Source: Moraxella bovoculi 237
GTDB taxonomy: Bacteria > Pseudomonadota > Gammaproteobacteria > Pseudomonadales > Moraxellaceae
Length of the DNA: 64,000 nt
Direction of reading: 5' to 3'
Assembly: GCF_000696305.2 (NCBI RefSeq)
Contig: NZ_AOMT01000005.1
Location: 372,001-436,000, forward strand
The translations under genes were made by a program, and so were the position numbers. Below the pieces are notes generated by a model. It was not told the DNA's origin. It ran no database searches and was given only the letters and a program-made list of their open reading frames with translations. Positions 8,376 through 18,695 of this stretch are shown here, piece by piece. How positions within the stretch are numbered: position 1 is the first letter of the stretch; each line of letters starts with the position of its first letter.

Positions 8376-10201
8376 GCTGCACCGCCTTGCTGTTCACCAA
8401 GCTCATAAACTTTTTCAAAATTATCAGCAGCCACCTGCGCCTTGTCATGCGTTACCCAGATTACGGTCTTACCGGAACTTAATCTGGCCAATAACGCCCA
8501 AATCATCGACGCTGTCTTAGGATCTAAATGCTCAGTCGGCTCGTCAAGCAGCCAGACTTTAGCATCTTGGAGCAGTAGCTGAGCAATCGCCAATCGGTGA
8601 CCTTGACCACCTGATAGTCCGCCGCCACGCTCAGCAAGCATAGTGTTTATGCCATTTGGCAACTGATTGACAATATCCCACAGGGCGACATCTTTAAGAA
8701 CTTGGACGAGCTCATCATCGCTGGCAGATGGCTTGGCAAGGCGTAAATTATCCGCGATCGACATCGGTAGCAGCGGCACGGTCTGAGACAGATAGCCGAT
8801 ATCCGCGCGTAGTCTTGATACATCAAGATCAGCATAACGCATCAATTTACCATCAGCATGGACGATAACATCGCCCTCAAAGTCACCAAAGCCAAGCAAA
8901 ATATGTAGCAGTGTTGACTTACCCGCGCCGCTCTCGCCCATCACCGCGGTACGTTCACCCGCACCAAATGTCAAGCTCGTGGGCGAGAGACGGACACGTC
9001 CATCATCGCCAAATGCCGTAATGTTCTTAAGTTCAAAGGCAGGCGGGCTCTTTAACGTCATGGCAATGTCACCCAAAGCCTTGGTCTTAAAATTAAGCAT
9101 TGGGGCGATCGATTTGGCAGATGCCGTTGCTTGCCCTTTAACGTGATATTCCGCCCCCAGACGACGAAGTGGCGCATAGAACTCAGGCACGAGTAGTAGG
9201 ATAAATAATGCCGTGCTATAAGTTGTCAGTAGCTGCCCTTTCGCCCATGGTAAAATCCCCATCAAGCCAAAGCCAAGATACACCGCCACCAGTGCTATCG
9301 ACAACGCTGATAAGAACTCTAACACCGCACTATTTAAAAACGCGATCTTAAGCACATCCATCGTACGCTTGCGGTAATCTTCTGAGCTATTGGCGATGTC
9401 TGATACGGCAATGTCCACCGCTCCGAGTCGTGACAAGGTATTCACCCCACGAATCCAGTCTAAAAATCGCCCGCCAAGCTGCGCCAAGGCATCCATCTGC
9501 TCACGGCTCTTGCGAGTGGTGGCGATGCCAATAATCACCATAAAAATCGGTACAAGCGGCGCTGTCACCAACAAAATCACCGCCGCCATGGGGCTATAGA
9601 AAGCCACGCACCCCGCCAAAATCAAAGGGGTGGTCACGGCAGTCATTTTTTGAACATTAAACCGAGCATAGCCAATCAGATGATCAGGCTCATCAATTAC
9701 CTTTGTCGATAGCGCACCATCTGCGCCAAAATAACGTCTCGCCTGCCCAAGCTCACCTAATTTACCCAGCAGCTTGGCACGTACTGAGCTTGCTACTTTT
9801 AGACCTGCATCACTTAATAGATAATCTTTGGCATAACCGATGCCAATACGCCCTGCCATACACCCAAACAATAAAGCCAAATTCAACCACAAACCACTAC
9901 CCGTCATCCGATCAGACAATGGCACGCCTTGCACAAAGCTCGTCAGCCACCCATCAAAGAGCCACACGAGCACACACGCCTGTCCCACCAACACAACCAC
10001 ACTAGCAATGTCAAGCAAATACGCCATCATCATGGCTTTTTTGACCGGTTTAAAAGTCGCCTTCAAGAACGCATTCGCCATGATGTCTTCTTGGGAGCGT
10101 CTGGGTTTTTTGCGCTTTGGTTTTGAGGATTGTGGCGGTATTGATTGCCCTGCGTTGGGCGGCGCCGTGGGCGATCCGGTCGGAATGATTGGCTCGGTCA
10201 T
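8372..10201 (-). CDS. cydD: Cysteine/glutathione ABC exporter subunit CydD
   Basis: First gene of the cydDC pair. A polar, Pro-rich N-terminal tail of about 35 residues is followed by six helices and an ATPase domain with Walker A GESGAGKST (about 425), signature LSGGQGHRL (about 530) and Walker B VWLLDEPTEHLD (about 550). The length is 609 residues. CydD precedes CydC as usual, with a four-base overlap. The partner ATPases together hydrolyse ATP to export reduced thiols, which affects haem insertion into cytochromes. Upstream on the same strand, 104 bases away, lies the frameshifted PP2C gene. Confidence 0.92.
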   Translation of the reverse strand: MTEPIIPTGSPTAPPNAGQSIPPQSSKPKRKKPRRSQEDIMANAFLKATFKPVKKAMMMAYLLDIASVVVLVGQACVLVWLFDGWLTSFVQGVPLSDRMTGSGLWLNLALLFGCMAGRIGIGYAKDYLLSDAGLKVASSVRAKLLGKLGELGQARRYFGADGALSTKVIDEPDHLIGYARFNVQKMTAVTTPLILAGCVAFYSPMAAVILLVTAPLVPIFMVIIGIATTRKSREQMDALAQLGGRFLDWIRGVNTLSRLGAVDIAVSDIANSSEDYRKRTMDVLKIAFLNSAVLEFLSALSIALVAVYLGFGLMGILPWAKGQLLTTYSTALFILLLVPEFYAPLRRLGAEYHVKGQATASAKSIAPMLNFKTKALGDIAMTLKSPPAFELKNITAFGDDGRVRLSPTSLTFGAGERTAVMGESGAGKSTLLHILLGFGDFEGDVIVHADGKLMRYADLDVSRLRADIGYLSQTVPLLPMSIADNLRLAKPSASDDELVQVLKDVALWDIVNQLPNGINTMLAERGGGLSGGQGHRLAIAQLLLQDAKVWLLDEPTEHLDPKTASMIWALLARLSSGKTVIWVTHDKAQVAADNFEKVYELGEQQGGAA

Positions 10202-10305
10202 GGTATTATTATTGTTAAAATTTAGCGTTACATTATCGCTAAATTCAATGATAATTTCAAGGTAAAAACAACCCTCTGCAAGTCATACCATCAAGACCAT
10301 CACAC

Positions 10306-11054
10306 TCATGCCATGCATCGCACCACAACCAGACTGACGTTATCAAGTTGTGCCTTTGCTCCAGATTGTTTTAGCTGTTTGATGCTGTCATTTAGCCATT
10401 CTTTTAGTGGCAGATCCTTTGTTATTAGCAAAAAATTACCTTTTAACACATCACAAAAGCCATCACTAGATAAGAGCAAACACTCGCCCGCCTCTAGCTT
10501 GATCTTTTGCTGACTAGCCATCGTTACTGCTGACTCATCACCCAATTCATCAACACAAAATATCCTGTCAGCGCTCCATAACAGCTGGCATGATCACCGT
10601 CCTCTGCCAAATCCTGTGCTTTTAGTTCATTAATAAAGCTATGATCCTTGGTCAGGCAATGCCAACCATTACGATATAAATACGCCCGACTGTCGCCCAA
10701 ATGCTTAATCATCACGCTGTCATTATCAGTGTAGGCACACACCAGCGTACTGCTACTGCCATCAAAGCCCGCCTTATCCGCCAACGTGTCATTTAGCCGA
10801 TGTTGCAAACCATTAAAATCCACCGCCCCTTGCTCATCATACATAGTCTGCACAAGTTGAAGCAGCGTGCGTGATGTGATGTCTGACTTGGGGCTGACTG
10901 CCACGCCATCTGCCACCGCCACACAAAAATCATCGCATTCGCTAAGCGCTGAGATAACGCCCTTATGCTGATAAATCTTGGTATTGACAAGGACAGCGTC
11001 CTGTTGATATGGCATACCGCCACGCCAAGTTAGAGCTTGGATCTGGTAAGTCAT
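10306..11054 (-). pseudogene. PP2C-family protein phosphatase, frameshifted
   Basis: Metal-dependent Ser/Thr phosphatase of the PP2C type. Seen: the N-terminal QDAVLV (metal ligand Asp), VADGVA (second Asp), GSSSTLV, GDSRAYLYRNG, and after the break LLLSSDGFCDVL and LDNVSLVVV (metal-binding Asp-Asn). The frame breaks at the AAAA at 10557-10560 (T run on the coding strand): one extra base joins ALTGYF to CVDELGDESAV and restores a full phosphatase of about 249 residues. Start ATG at 11054 with GGGAGAG upstream. As read, the protein stops before the last metal ligands and should be inactive. It lies 54 bases after the DUF262 pair on the same strand. Confidence 0.75.
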
Positions 11055-11064
11055 GTTCTCTCCC

Positions 11065-11086
11065 AATAGCCCAAAAATGGGCTATT
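11065..11086 (-). other. Hairpin between the DUF262 pair and the PP2C gene
   Basis: AATAGCCC / GGGCTATT, an 8-base perfect stem with a 6-base loop, directly before the PP2C ribosome site. There is no good T run, so it may be an attenuating or mRNA-stabilising structure rather than a strong terminator. Confidence 0.45.
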
Positions 11087-11108
11087 TTATAAGACGATAA
11101 ATTATTAT

Positions 11109-13184
11109 CTATGTAGAAATTTTCTCATTTAAAAGCTGAATCATTTTTTCACCGTGTTCTTGGATGGTGTTTTTATCCCACGCCTTATAGGTAAACATCA
11201 GCAATTGCTTGATGCTGACAGACTGATGACGAGCAACATTGTCTTTATAGCCTGACTTTTTTTCATCGGGCATTCTGTTGTTTAATGATGAATTTTGGCT
11301 ATGATTGATTAAGCACAGATTGCCAAAATTATTAAGAATTTTTCCATTCTCATCATCATTGTCTGATAATTTTTCACCATTGATTGGATTTTGCGGATAA
11401 TAATGCTCCACCGAATTTCTGGAAGTGAATTTAAATTCTTTTAAGAATTTTGATAAATCTACGCCTGTTTTAAAATTTTCATCATTTCGCCAACACCATC
11501 TGCCTTGCTTACGCCACAAAATATAATCCAAACGATTAAATATAAAGTTCTCCACAGCCGTGCCTGTATTTAGGAAAGCACATCTTTTATCATCATGACT
11601 TAAATTTAAAACCAAAACTTCTTGATTGTAAATAATATCAAAATATTCTTTTGAAAAATCATTCTGATAAAAGCGATTAAAATAAAATTTATCACACAAC
11701 TGTTCCAAAAACTTAATATACTCATTGGCAGGCAGCTCAAATGCACAGCCATCCACCTCGTGTTTTTCCAGTTTTTTTCGACTTTCATCATTTAGCCATT
11801 TTAAATAGGCAAATAGCCAATATTTATAGTTTCTGGCTGGAAATGAGTAATGAAACATGGTTTGTAGCATAATAATTTTAGCGTTTTCTTCCGCAAAAGT
11901 ATTTCTAAAATCATTTTTTTTATCTTTTTTGAGCCATTGATAAGTATAGATACACCAATCATCCTTGCTTTCATGCCCATCGTGTTTAATCACATAACGG
12001 TCAAATAATAAACGAATGTTTAGCAAATGTACGGTAAATTTTCTGATTTCATTTTGATTGTCATATAAACCTGATTTTTCAAACTGCGTATTTAGATTGC
12101 CTGCGTCTAAGCGATGTATATCAGCGTTAATGCAATTTTTATCTTTTAAGAATAAATACAAAACTTGCACTAATAAGTTAGGAAAATCAATAATAGAAGT
12201 AAAACGCTCCCCATCACCTTTTTGATTGTCATCACTACTAAAAATTATTTTCTTTTTTTGTAAAATATTCTCTAAAGTAGGCATATTTTCAGTTGAAACC
12301 GTACCACTTGATTCTATACTCTCTTGATTCTCTTGCGATTTATCATGGGTTTTTTTAGAATAAACCGTTTTATATTTATCTCGCAACTTGTTAAACTTAT
12401 CCAATTGATAAAATGAAAAATATTCTCCTTCATCGGATTTTTTGCCACTTTCATCTATTTTATCATTGGGGAAAAATAAAGCGTCTCGCAATTTAGGCTC
12501 AAAAGACGACACCGCATAACGACTCATGTCCGAACAAGAATTCCAAATGGCAGAGAAAATCGCTCTGTCGTTATCATCTTTTAATTCACTCATCAATTTC
12601 GCCTTGATGATTTCGTGCTGTTCTAATTGCTCGCCACGATTGTTCATGCGTTCAAAATATTGATTTAAATCAGCGTTGTTGGGCAGTTCTACTTGCATGA
12701 TTTGAACATTTTTCCAAATAGTTTGCCAGTAATCATCTGCGTTTCCATCTTTTATATCAAATAGACTGTCTTTATTCTTAATCAGATAACTATAAACTTT
12801 GGCAATTTGACTATCGCTATTTAATTCGCTTTGTTGTTTGATGATATTAAGCTCATCGCTTGAATTTTGGCGATGTTCAAAAGACAGATTTGATTTAAAA
12901 GAATGATTAAGAACCGATAAAATCAAAAACAGCGTGGTCAATCTTTGTTGCCCGTCAATGACTTCAAAAGCATTATCTGCACGCTTTTTAACCGTTAAAG
13001 CCCCAAGATAATAATTGTTGCCATCATGATTTTTGATGTCGTTAATCAACTGATTGACTTCTTCTATGTCCCACGCATAATTACGCTGATAAATGGGAAT
13101 GACATAGCGATTATCGCCATCAAAAAGTTTTTTGACGGATAAATATTCAATTGCATTGCTATCATTGTTAGATTGGTTGGTCAT
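11109..13184 (-). CDS. DUF262-HNH (DUF1524) protein, GmrSD/SspE-like
   Basis: A two-domain protein of 691 residues (695 if the ATG at 13196 is used). The N-terminal ParB-like DUF262 domain has IPIYQRNYAW (about 29-38) and DGQQRLTTLF (about 77-86), the NTP-binding and cleaving motif of the family. The C-terminal part (about 590-650) has an HNH-type layout: SVEHYYPQ, then NNFGNLCLINHSQNSSLNNR, as in DUF1524. The combination is that of type IV modification-dependent nucleases such as GmrSD and of SspE. I prefer ATG 13184 because GGAG lies 6 bases upstream; ATG 13196 overlaps the previous stop by one base. It is co-transcribed with the second DUF262 gene. The genes here are AT-rich, suggesting acquisition. 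The target is unknown. Confidence 0.8.
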   Translation of the reverse strand: MTNQSNNDSNAIEYLSVKKLFDGDNRYVIPIYQRNYAWDIEEVNQLINDIKNHDGNNYYLGALTVKKRADNAFEVIDGQQRLTTLFLILSVLNHSFKSNLSFEHRQNSSDELNIIKQQSELNSDSQIAKVYSYLIKNKDSLFDIKDGNADDYWQTIWKNVQIMQVELPNNADLNQYFERMNNRGEQLEQHEIIKAKLMSELKDDNDRAIFSAIWNSCSDMSRYAVSSFEPKLRDALFFPNDKIDESGKKSDEGEYFSFYQLDKFNKLRDKYKTVYSKKTHDKSQENQESIESSGTVSTENMPTLENILQKKKIIFSSDDNQKGDGERFTSIIDFPNLLVQVLYLFLKDKNCINADIHRLDAGNLNTQFEKSGLYDNQNEIRKFTVHLLNIRLLFDRYVIKHDGHESKDDWCIYTYQWLKKDKKNDFRNTFAEENAKIIMLQTMFHYSFPARNYKYWLFAYLKWLNDESRKKLEKHEVDGCAFELPANEYIKFLEQLCDKFYFNRFYQNDFSKEYFDIIYNQEVLVLNLSHDDKRCAFLNTGTAVENFIFNRLDYILWRKQGRWCWRNDENFKTGVDLSKFLKEFKFTSRNSVEHYYPQNPINGEKLSDNDDENGKILNNFGNLCLINHSQNSSLNNRMPDEKKSGYKDNVARHQSVSIKQLLMFTYKAWDKNTIQEHGEKMIQLLNEKIST

Positions 13185-13195
13185 TGTATTCTCCA

Positions 13196-14530
13196 TTAGT
13201 TGCTAGTAAACTCTTTTAAAAAGGGCATTAAATACCCATCGGCGCTTTTAAAATCGTGCTTAACTTTTGCTATTCTAAAATTTAATATCTCATCGGCTCT
13301 TTGGGTAAGGCAAATGGTATGATATAGGCTATTTAGTTCGGTTTCCTCATCATCTTTATAACCAAAATCTTTCATGGCATAATTTTCAATGGTGGCAAAC
13401 GAAATCCTAGTTTGGCTCAATCTTAGACAGTATACCCATTGGGCAATTTTTCTAACCGCTTGTTCAAGTTTATAATCGCCAAATTTATCATAATATGCCA
13501 TGACCATAATACGAAACAGCGTAAATAGATAAAAATCGCCTACTCGTCCAGTATTGGTTTGCAAAGTTTTAAATAAAGGTTTAGGTTCTGTCCTTTCATC
13601 ATCTTTGGCTTGAATGGTCATGCAGATTTTTTCATTATTTACCTTGCCATTGTCGCCAAACAGCTCATCATACAGGCAGCGATAATAAAAGATGTATTCA
13701 AAAAATCCATCGCCATCAATAAAGGTCATCGCCATATCATTGTACTGTGCTTGACCAAATGCACGATTTGGATAGTTTTTTTGTTCATCTTTATTTAAGC
13801 CTTGAAAGGTATTGATGTTGTCTTTAATAAACTTTTCAGCGTGTTGAAACTTTTTCCAACGGCGATGACGATACAAAATATCATTCATAATCAATTTTAG
13901 CGATATTGGGTGCGTTACCGCATGCTCCCATTCTGCAACGGTTGTATTTATTTTTAGATTGGATTCCCCTTGCATATGCCTTAAATGATACGCCTTTAAC
14001 AAATCATAAGCTTCCAAACTTTTGCCACGAGAGTTTTGCGAATCAAAATACTGAAAGGCTTCGTCAATGTCGGTTAAAATAACAGTTGCAAAGGTACATT
14101 TGCCAAGGATAAAGTTCTTAAAACCATCACCAAGCCCCAAATCTGCCACATAGCTTTCTAGGTATTCATAATTTTGCTTGATATGCTCAACACTTTGGCT
14201 ATGGTTAAATTTATTGTTAATAGAATTAGGTTCGCCAAATGGATTTTTATTGCCATTTAATACATACAACAATAAAAACAAGCTGGTCAGTCGCTGTTGC
14301 CCGTCTACGATGTCATATTCATCTTTACCTGCATCTTTATGCAAAACAATCACGCCCAAACGGCATTCTTGGGTTTTATCCTTTATAAAATAGGAGTAAA
14401 TATCATCAACAAGCTGTTTGATGTGCTTGGTTTGCCATTTATAGGGGCGTTGGTAATCGGGAATGGTCAGCTTACGGTCAAACATCTTATTGACGGTTTC
14501 GATTCCAACTTCTACATTTCTTTCGGTCAT
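13196..14530 (-). CDS. DUF262 protein, partner of the DUF262-HNH gene
   Basis: 444 residues. The N-terminal ParB-like DUF262 domain shows IPDYQRPYKW (23-32) and DGQQRLTSLF (76-85). FDSQNSRGKSLEAYDLLKA, a conserved stretch after the core, follows. The C-terminal half is helical and I see no HNH motif, so this looks like a sensor or NTPase partner and not a nuclease. The stop overlaps the possible first ATG of the next gene (TAATG), indicating one operon with this gene first. The start ATG at 14530 has AGGGAG nearby upstream. Tandem DUF262 genes with one nuclease fit a two-protein restriction system, but no such system has been shown from this sequence. Confidence 0.78.
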   Translation of the reverse strand: MTERNVEVGIETVNKMFDRKLTIPDYQRPYKWQTKHIKQLVDDIYSYFIKDKTQECRLGVIVLHKDAGKDEYDIVDGQQRLTSLFLLLYVLNGNKNPFGEPNSINNKFNHSQSVEHIKQNYEYLESYVADLGLGDGFKNFILGKCTFATVILTDIDEAFQYFDSQNSRGKSLEAYDLLKAYHLRHMQGESNLKINTTVAEWEHAVTHPISLKLIMNDILYRHRRWKKFQHAEKFIKDNINTFQGLNKDEQKNYPNRAFGQAQYNDMAMTFIDGDGFFEYIFYYRCLYDELFGDNGKVNNEKICMTIQAKDDERTEPKPLFKTLQTNTGRVGDFYLFTLFRIMVMAYYDKFGDYKLEQAVRKIAQWVYCLRLSQTRISFATIENYAMKDFGYKDDEETELNSLYHTICLTQRADEILNFRIAKVKHDFKSADGYLMPFLKEFTSN

Positions 14531-14951
14531 AATAACTCCCTGGGATTGTATGGTTTTGGGGTTTGGCTATGCGGTACTTACTCGATAATAGGTATTATTG
14601 CACATTACTACGATAACCCTATAAGGCTCTCCAGCCCCAAGTTTTTGCTGTTTTTTACTTATACATGCAGGACTTGACTACATCATCTCGCTCTAAAATT
14701 ACACAAAAAACCGTTCGCCCTAAGCTATGCCTGTGGGTGAAGCGGTTTTTTGTTATGGGTAGGTATAGCTCACCACGGATGAAAAACCTTTGTTGTATTT
14801 TGAGCGGATTGACTATAAATATCTAGGTAAATGTATTTCTCAGACACGCTCCGTCTTGCAAAAAGTATCTTATTGAACAATGCCAATTATATTAAAGTTC
14901 AAATTTATTCTTGTCAAACAACAACTTTGCATAAAAAATAAGGGCAATCAC
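14531..14951. other. Gene-free interval upstream of the DUF262 operon
   Basis: 421 bases without a credible gene. It should hold the DUF262 operon promoter. AT-rich motifs are present (for example the TATTAT around 14595) but none is decisive. A hairpin with a T tail lies at 14705-14751. The right edge is the first IS copy. Confidence 0.5.
14705..14751 (+). terminator. Terminator-like hairpin
   Basis: AAAAAACCG-TTCGCCC pairs imperfectly (one bulge) with GGGTGAAGCGGTTTTTT. It has the same AAAAACCG/GCGGTTTTT outer stem as the hairpins at 2480 and 4872. No intact gene ends here, so it may be left over from lost DNA. Confidence 0.5.
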
Positions 14952-15405
14952 TGAACCGCACCCCAAAGCTCGCCACTCACACTGACCTTTGGGGTACTTT
15001 CCATGGCAAAATACACAACCGACTTTAAACTGTCTGTAATAGCATACTATCTAAACTGTACCGGTACAGGTTGGCATTATCAAATGTTTCGTAATCAACA
15101 AACCTTAAAGAACCATGGCATTACCCAAAGTATGTCAAGAAAGGGTAATTGTCTTGATAATGCAGTGATAGAAAGGCTCGAAGGGACATTAAAAGAAGAG
15201 ATCTTTTATGAGCAAAGCAAATTTACAAGCCTTAATGAACTTAAAAAATTAATTGATGAGTATATACACTACTACAATTATGATAGAATAAAGACCAAAC
15301 TAAAAGGACTAAGTCCTGTCAGATACAGAAACTTAGTCCTTGGTCAAACCACTTATCTTTATTAACCTAACCTTTAATCTTGTGTCTAAGATTTGGGTCG
15401 GTTCA
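14952..15405 (+). mobile_element. IS3-family element, internally deleted copy 1
   Basis: The left end is TGAACCGCACCCCAAA. The right end, read inwards, is TGAACCGACCCAAATC. The copy is 454 bases, against about 1.2 kb for a full IS3-family element. It is flanked by a 4-base direct repeat TCAC (14948-14951 and 15406-15409), the target duplication size expected for this family. Inside, the start of orfA is fused to the end of orfB across a 14-base palindrome at 15056-15069. A second, differently deleted copy in the same orientation lies at 21072-21826. Confidence 0.85.
15003..15365 (+). pseudogene. IS3 transposase remnant (orfA start fused to orfB end)
   Basis: An open frame of 120 residues. 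The first 18 (MAKYTTDFKLSVIAYYLN) match the orfA start of the second copy. After CTGT it continues with GWHYQMFRNQQTLKNHGI, SMSRKGNCLDNAVIERLEG (the last catalytic Glu region of the DDE integrase) and YIHYYNYDRIKTKLKG, the classical IS3/IS150 orfB ending. The first two catalytic Asp residues and the whole HTH are missing, so it cannot transpose. Confidence 0.82.
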
Positions 15406-15426
15406 TCACTCGCCCTTTATAAACCC

Positions 15427-17139
15427 CTAAAACATCATACTCGGGTCAAACGCTCGGACAGGCTCTTGTCTTAGCACATTGGGGTCGGCTTTGTAGTAAC
15501 CTGCCGTTGATTTTGGCAATTTTTGCCCACGCATGACATCGGCGATTTTTTCCGCCATCATAATGGTAGTGGCATTTAGGTTGCCTGTGATGATAAGGGG
15601 CATGATAGACGCATCAACGACACGCAAGCCTTCTAAGCCATGCACACACCCTTGTCCGTCCACCACCGCCATATCGTCCATGCCCATTTTACAACTACAA
15701 GACGGATGATAAGCGGTCTCGGCATGATTACGCACAAATTCATCAAGCTCGGCATCGGTTTGGGCTTGACGGCTTGGGCTAATCTCACGCCCACGGTAGT
15801 CATCCAAAGCAGGCTGGTGCATAATTTCACGAGTGATACGGATGCCGTCTCTAAACTCTTGCCAGTCTTGCTCGTGCGACATATAATTAAACAAAATGCT
15901 AGGGTGGTCGTGGGGATTTAGCGATTTTAGGCGGATACGCCCACGAGACGGCGAACGCATGGAGCCAACGTGTGCTTGAAAACCATGCTCTTCTACGGCA
16001 TTTGAGCCGTTGTAGTTAATGGCAACTGGCAAAAAGTGATACTGGATATTTGGCCATTCAAATTCAGGACGAGTTCGGATAAAGCCCCCTGCCTCAAACT
16101 GATTGCTTGCCCCAATGCCCGTTCCCAAGAACAGCCACTCTGCCCCAATGGCAGGTTGATTGTACCACTTTAGGGCAGGATACAGCGATACGGGTTTTTT
16201 GCATTCGTATTGTAGATACATCTCCAAATGGTCTTGCAAGTTCTCGCCCACCCCTGGTAAGTCATGCACAACAGGGATTTTAAATTCATCAAGCAAATTT
16301 TTTGCCCCAATGCCCGAACGCTGTAAAATCTGTGGAGATGCAATCGCCCCTGCCGAAAGTATCACTTCTCGCTTGGCATGGACGGTTGTGGGATTTGTGT
16401 CATTGCCTTGTAGATACTGCACGCCAATGGCACGCTTACCTGAAAATAGGATTTTGTCGGTTACGGCATGGGTTTTTATGGTGAGATTGGGGCGTGATTT
16501 TGCCATGTCTAGATAGCCCCGAGCCGTGCTAGAACGGCGTCCTTTTGGTGTAACCGTTCTGTCCATAGGTCCAAAACCTTCTTGCTGATAGCCGTTCAAA
16601 TCATCAGTGCGTGGATAGCCTGCTTGCACGCCTGCTTCTACCATGGCATTAAACAGCACGTTACTACCAATTGCCGTGCCACGCTGTGAAGTTGTTACGC
16701 TCACAGGACCTGTGCCACCGTGATAGTCGTTTTCGCCCACATCACGGGTCTCGCTCTTTTTATAATAGGGCAAACAGTCAGCATAGCTCCAATCTTCTAG
16801 CCCGTCCATTTTTGCCCAATTGTCCAAATCCATGGCATTACCACGAATATAGCACATACCATTGATGAGCGATGAACCGCCAAGCCCCTTACCACGTCCG
16901 CACTCCATACGGCGGTTATTCATATAAGGCTCAGGGTCGGTCAGATACGCCCAATTGTAGCGTTTGCCTTGCAAGGGGTACGCCAGTGCCGCAGGCATTT
17001 GCGTACGAAAATCTAAGCGATAATCAGGACCACCTGCTTCCAAAAGTAGCACGCTCACATCGCTGTCTTCTGTCAGACGCGTGGCAAGGACATTACCTGC
17101 CGAACCTGCTCCGATGATGATATAGTCATATTCTGCCAT
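15427..17139 (-). CDS. betA: Choline dehydrogenase
   Basis: A GMC-family FAD enzyme (570 residues) that oxidises choline to betaine aldehyde, the first step of glycine betaine synthesis; it is membrane-associated in relatives. Seen: the N-terminal dinucleotide fold [16 protein letters not shown] (glycines 10, 12, 15), [30 protein letters not shown] (GMC signature 2), and the C-terminal HPSCSCKMG plus [17 protein letters not shown], holding the His and Asn of the active site. It begins 38 bases after betB on the same strand, so the order is betB-betA in one transcript. betI, the usual repressor gene of this operon, is absent. The first IS remnant lies 21 bases beyond its stop. Confidence 0.93.
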   Translation of the reverse strand: MAEYDYIIIGAGSAGNVLATRLTEDSDVSVLLLEAGGPDYRLDFRTQMPAALAYPLQGKRYNWAYLTDPEPYMNNRRMECGRGKGLGGSSLINGMCYIRGNAMDLDNWAKMDGLEDWSYADCLPYYKKSETRDVGENDYHGGTGPVSVTTSQRGTAIGSNVLFNAMVEAGVQAGYPRTDDLNGYQQEGFGPMDRTVTPKGRRSSTARGYLDMAKSRPNLTIKTHAVTDKILFSGKRAIGVQYLQGNDTNPTTVHAKREVILSAGAIASPQILQRSGIGAKNLLDEFKIPVVHDLPGVGENLQDHLEMYLQYECKKPVSLYPALKWYNQPAIGAEWLFLGTGIGASNQFEAGGFIRTRPEFEWPNIQYHFLPVAINYNGSNAVEEHGFQAHVGSMRSPSRGRIRLKSLNPHDHPSILFNYMSHEQDWQEFRDGIRITREIMHQPALDDYRGREISPSRQAQTDAELDEFVRNHAETAYHPSCSCKMGMDDMAVVDGQGCVHGLEGLRVVDASIMPLIITGNLNATTIMMAEKIADVMRGQKLPKSTAGYYKADPNVLRQEPVRAFDPSMMF

Positions 17140-17177
17140 GAGTATTTTCCTTGTGGTTTGATAAGTTTTGATTGATA

Positions 17178-18695
17178 TTATTTAAAAATGGATTCAAATT
17201 TACCCATTTCCACCTGAATGGCTTTGACTTGGGTGTAATAATCCAGTGTCATCATCCCGTTTTCACGCCCAACACCTGATTGCTTATAGCCACCCACAGG
17301 CATTTTAGCGTCCGACTCGCCCCATGTATTGACCCAGCAAATGCCCGCTTGCAAGGCGTGGGTAATGCGATGAGCTTTATTTAAATCAGACGTAACCACG
17401 CCCCCTGCCAAGCCAAAAATCGTGTCATTGGCGCGCTCTATCGCTTCATCTTCATCATCATAAGTCAAAATACTCATGACGGGTCCAAAAATCTCATCAG
17501 TAACAATACTCATCTCATCGGTGCAATCAGTAAAGACGGTCGGTAGCACAAACGCCCCCTTGGACAGCGACTCGCCATGCTCGACAAAATCATCCGCCAC
17601 CGCACGTCGTCCACCAAACAGCACCGTTGCCCCTGCTTTTTTGCCCTGCTCCATATAATCAAGCACTCGCTCCATGTGGGCAAAGCTCACCAAAGGCCCC
17701 ATGTTGGTTGTCTCATCAGTTGGGTTGCCCAAGCGAACTTTGGGCAGGCGTGCCAAAATGGCTTGTTCAAAGGCGTGTTTTTTGACACTTGGCACAAAAA
17801 CTCGTGTGCCATTGGTACACACTTGTCCTGTACTATAAAAGTTTGCCATCATCGCCACGTCCGCCGCCAGCTCAATGTCGGCATCATCACAAACAATCAA
17901 AGGCGACTTACCGCCAAGCTCCATGGTTACGTCTTTTAGTGATGATGCTCCTGCAAGGCTCATCACTTTTTTGCCTGTTGCCACCGAGCCTGTAAATGAG
18001 ATTTTGGCAATGTCAGGGTGTTCGGTCAGATACACCCCCACATCACCACCACCTTGCACGACATTAAACACCCCATCAGGCACGCCAGCTTGGGTATAAA
18101 TCTCGGCAAGTTTTAGGGCGGTCAAAGGCGTAACTTCACTCGGCTTAAAAATCATGGCATTACCAGATGCCAAGGCAGGGGCGGATTTCCATAGGGCGAT
18201 TTGAATGGGATAATTCCACGCCCCAATCCCTGCCACCACGCCAAGCGGTTCTCTTTGAGTATAAAAAAAGCTTCCTTCTTTGCCCGTGCGAAGTGGCACT
18301 TGCACTCCTTCAACGGCGGTGGCAAGCCCTGCATAATACTCCAAGACGTCCGCCCCTGTAACAATATCCACATGAGCGGTCTCGCTGATTGCCTTGCCTG
18401 TGTCCGCCGTCTCAAAGCGTGCCAGCTCGTCGTTTTGTTCACGCAAAATTGCCACCGCTTTTAGCAGTATCCGAGAACGCTCCACCGCTGTCATGCTTGC
18501 CCAGATTTTTTGTCCTTCTTTGGCACTTTGTACCGCTTTATCCACGTCCGCTTTCGAAGCACTTTGCAGTTTGGCAAGCGTATCTGCTGTAGCAGGATTG
18601 ACCGTCTCAAAAAACTCCCCGCTACTGGCGGATACATACTTTCCGCCGATGTATAGTGATGTTTGTTCTACGTTTGGTAGTGATGACAATGCCAT
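17178..18695 (-). CDS. betB: Betaine aldehyde dehydrogenase
   Basis: An NAD(P)-dependent aldehyde dehydrogenase (505 residues) converting betaine aldehyde to glycine betaine in the cytoplasm. Seen: [20 protein letters not shown] (cofactor pocket), [22 protein letters not shown] (catalytic Glu, about 257), [13 protein letters not shown] (catalytic Cys, about 291), [13 protein letters not shown] and the C-terminal [15 protein letters not shown], typical of BetB. It leads the betBA operon and is divergent from betT across a 319-base region. Confidence 0.93.
   Translation of the reverse strand: MALSSLPNVEQTSLYIGGKYVSASSGEFFETVNPATADTLAKLQSASKADVDKAVQSAKEGQKIWASMTAVERSRILLKAVAILREQNDELARFETADTGKAISETAHVDIVTGADVLEYYAGLATAVEGVQVPLRTGKEGSFFYTQREPLGVVAGIGAWNYPIQIALWKSAPALASGNAMIFKPSEVTPLTALKLAEIYTQAGVPDGVFNVVQGGGDVGVYLTEHPDIAKISFTGSVATGKKVMSLAGASSLKDVTMELGGKSPLIVCDDADIELAADVAMMANFYSTGQVCTNGTRVFVPSVKKHAFEQAILARLPKVRLGNPTDETTNMGPLVSFAHMERVLDYMEQGKKAGATVLFGGRRAVADDFVEHGESLSKGAFVLPTVFTDCTDEMSIVTDEIFGPVMSILTYDDEDEAIERANDTIFGLAGGVVTSDLNKAHRITHALQAGICWVNTWGESDAKMPVGGYKQSGVGRENGMMTLDYYTQVKAIQVEMGKFESIFK

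Noticed and set aside
15003-15365. A genuine small transposase gene
   Set aside because: It is a chance in-frame fusion of orfA and orfB ends lacking the HTH and two of three catalytic acids.
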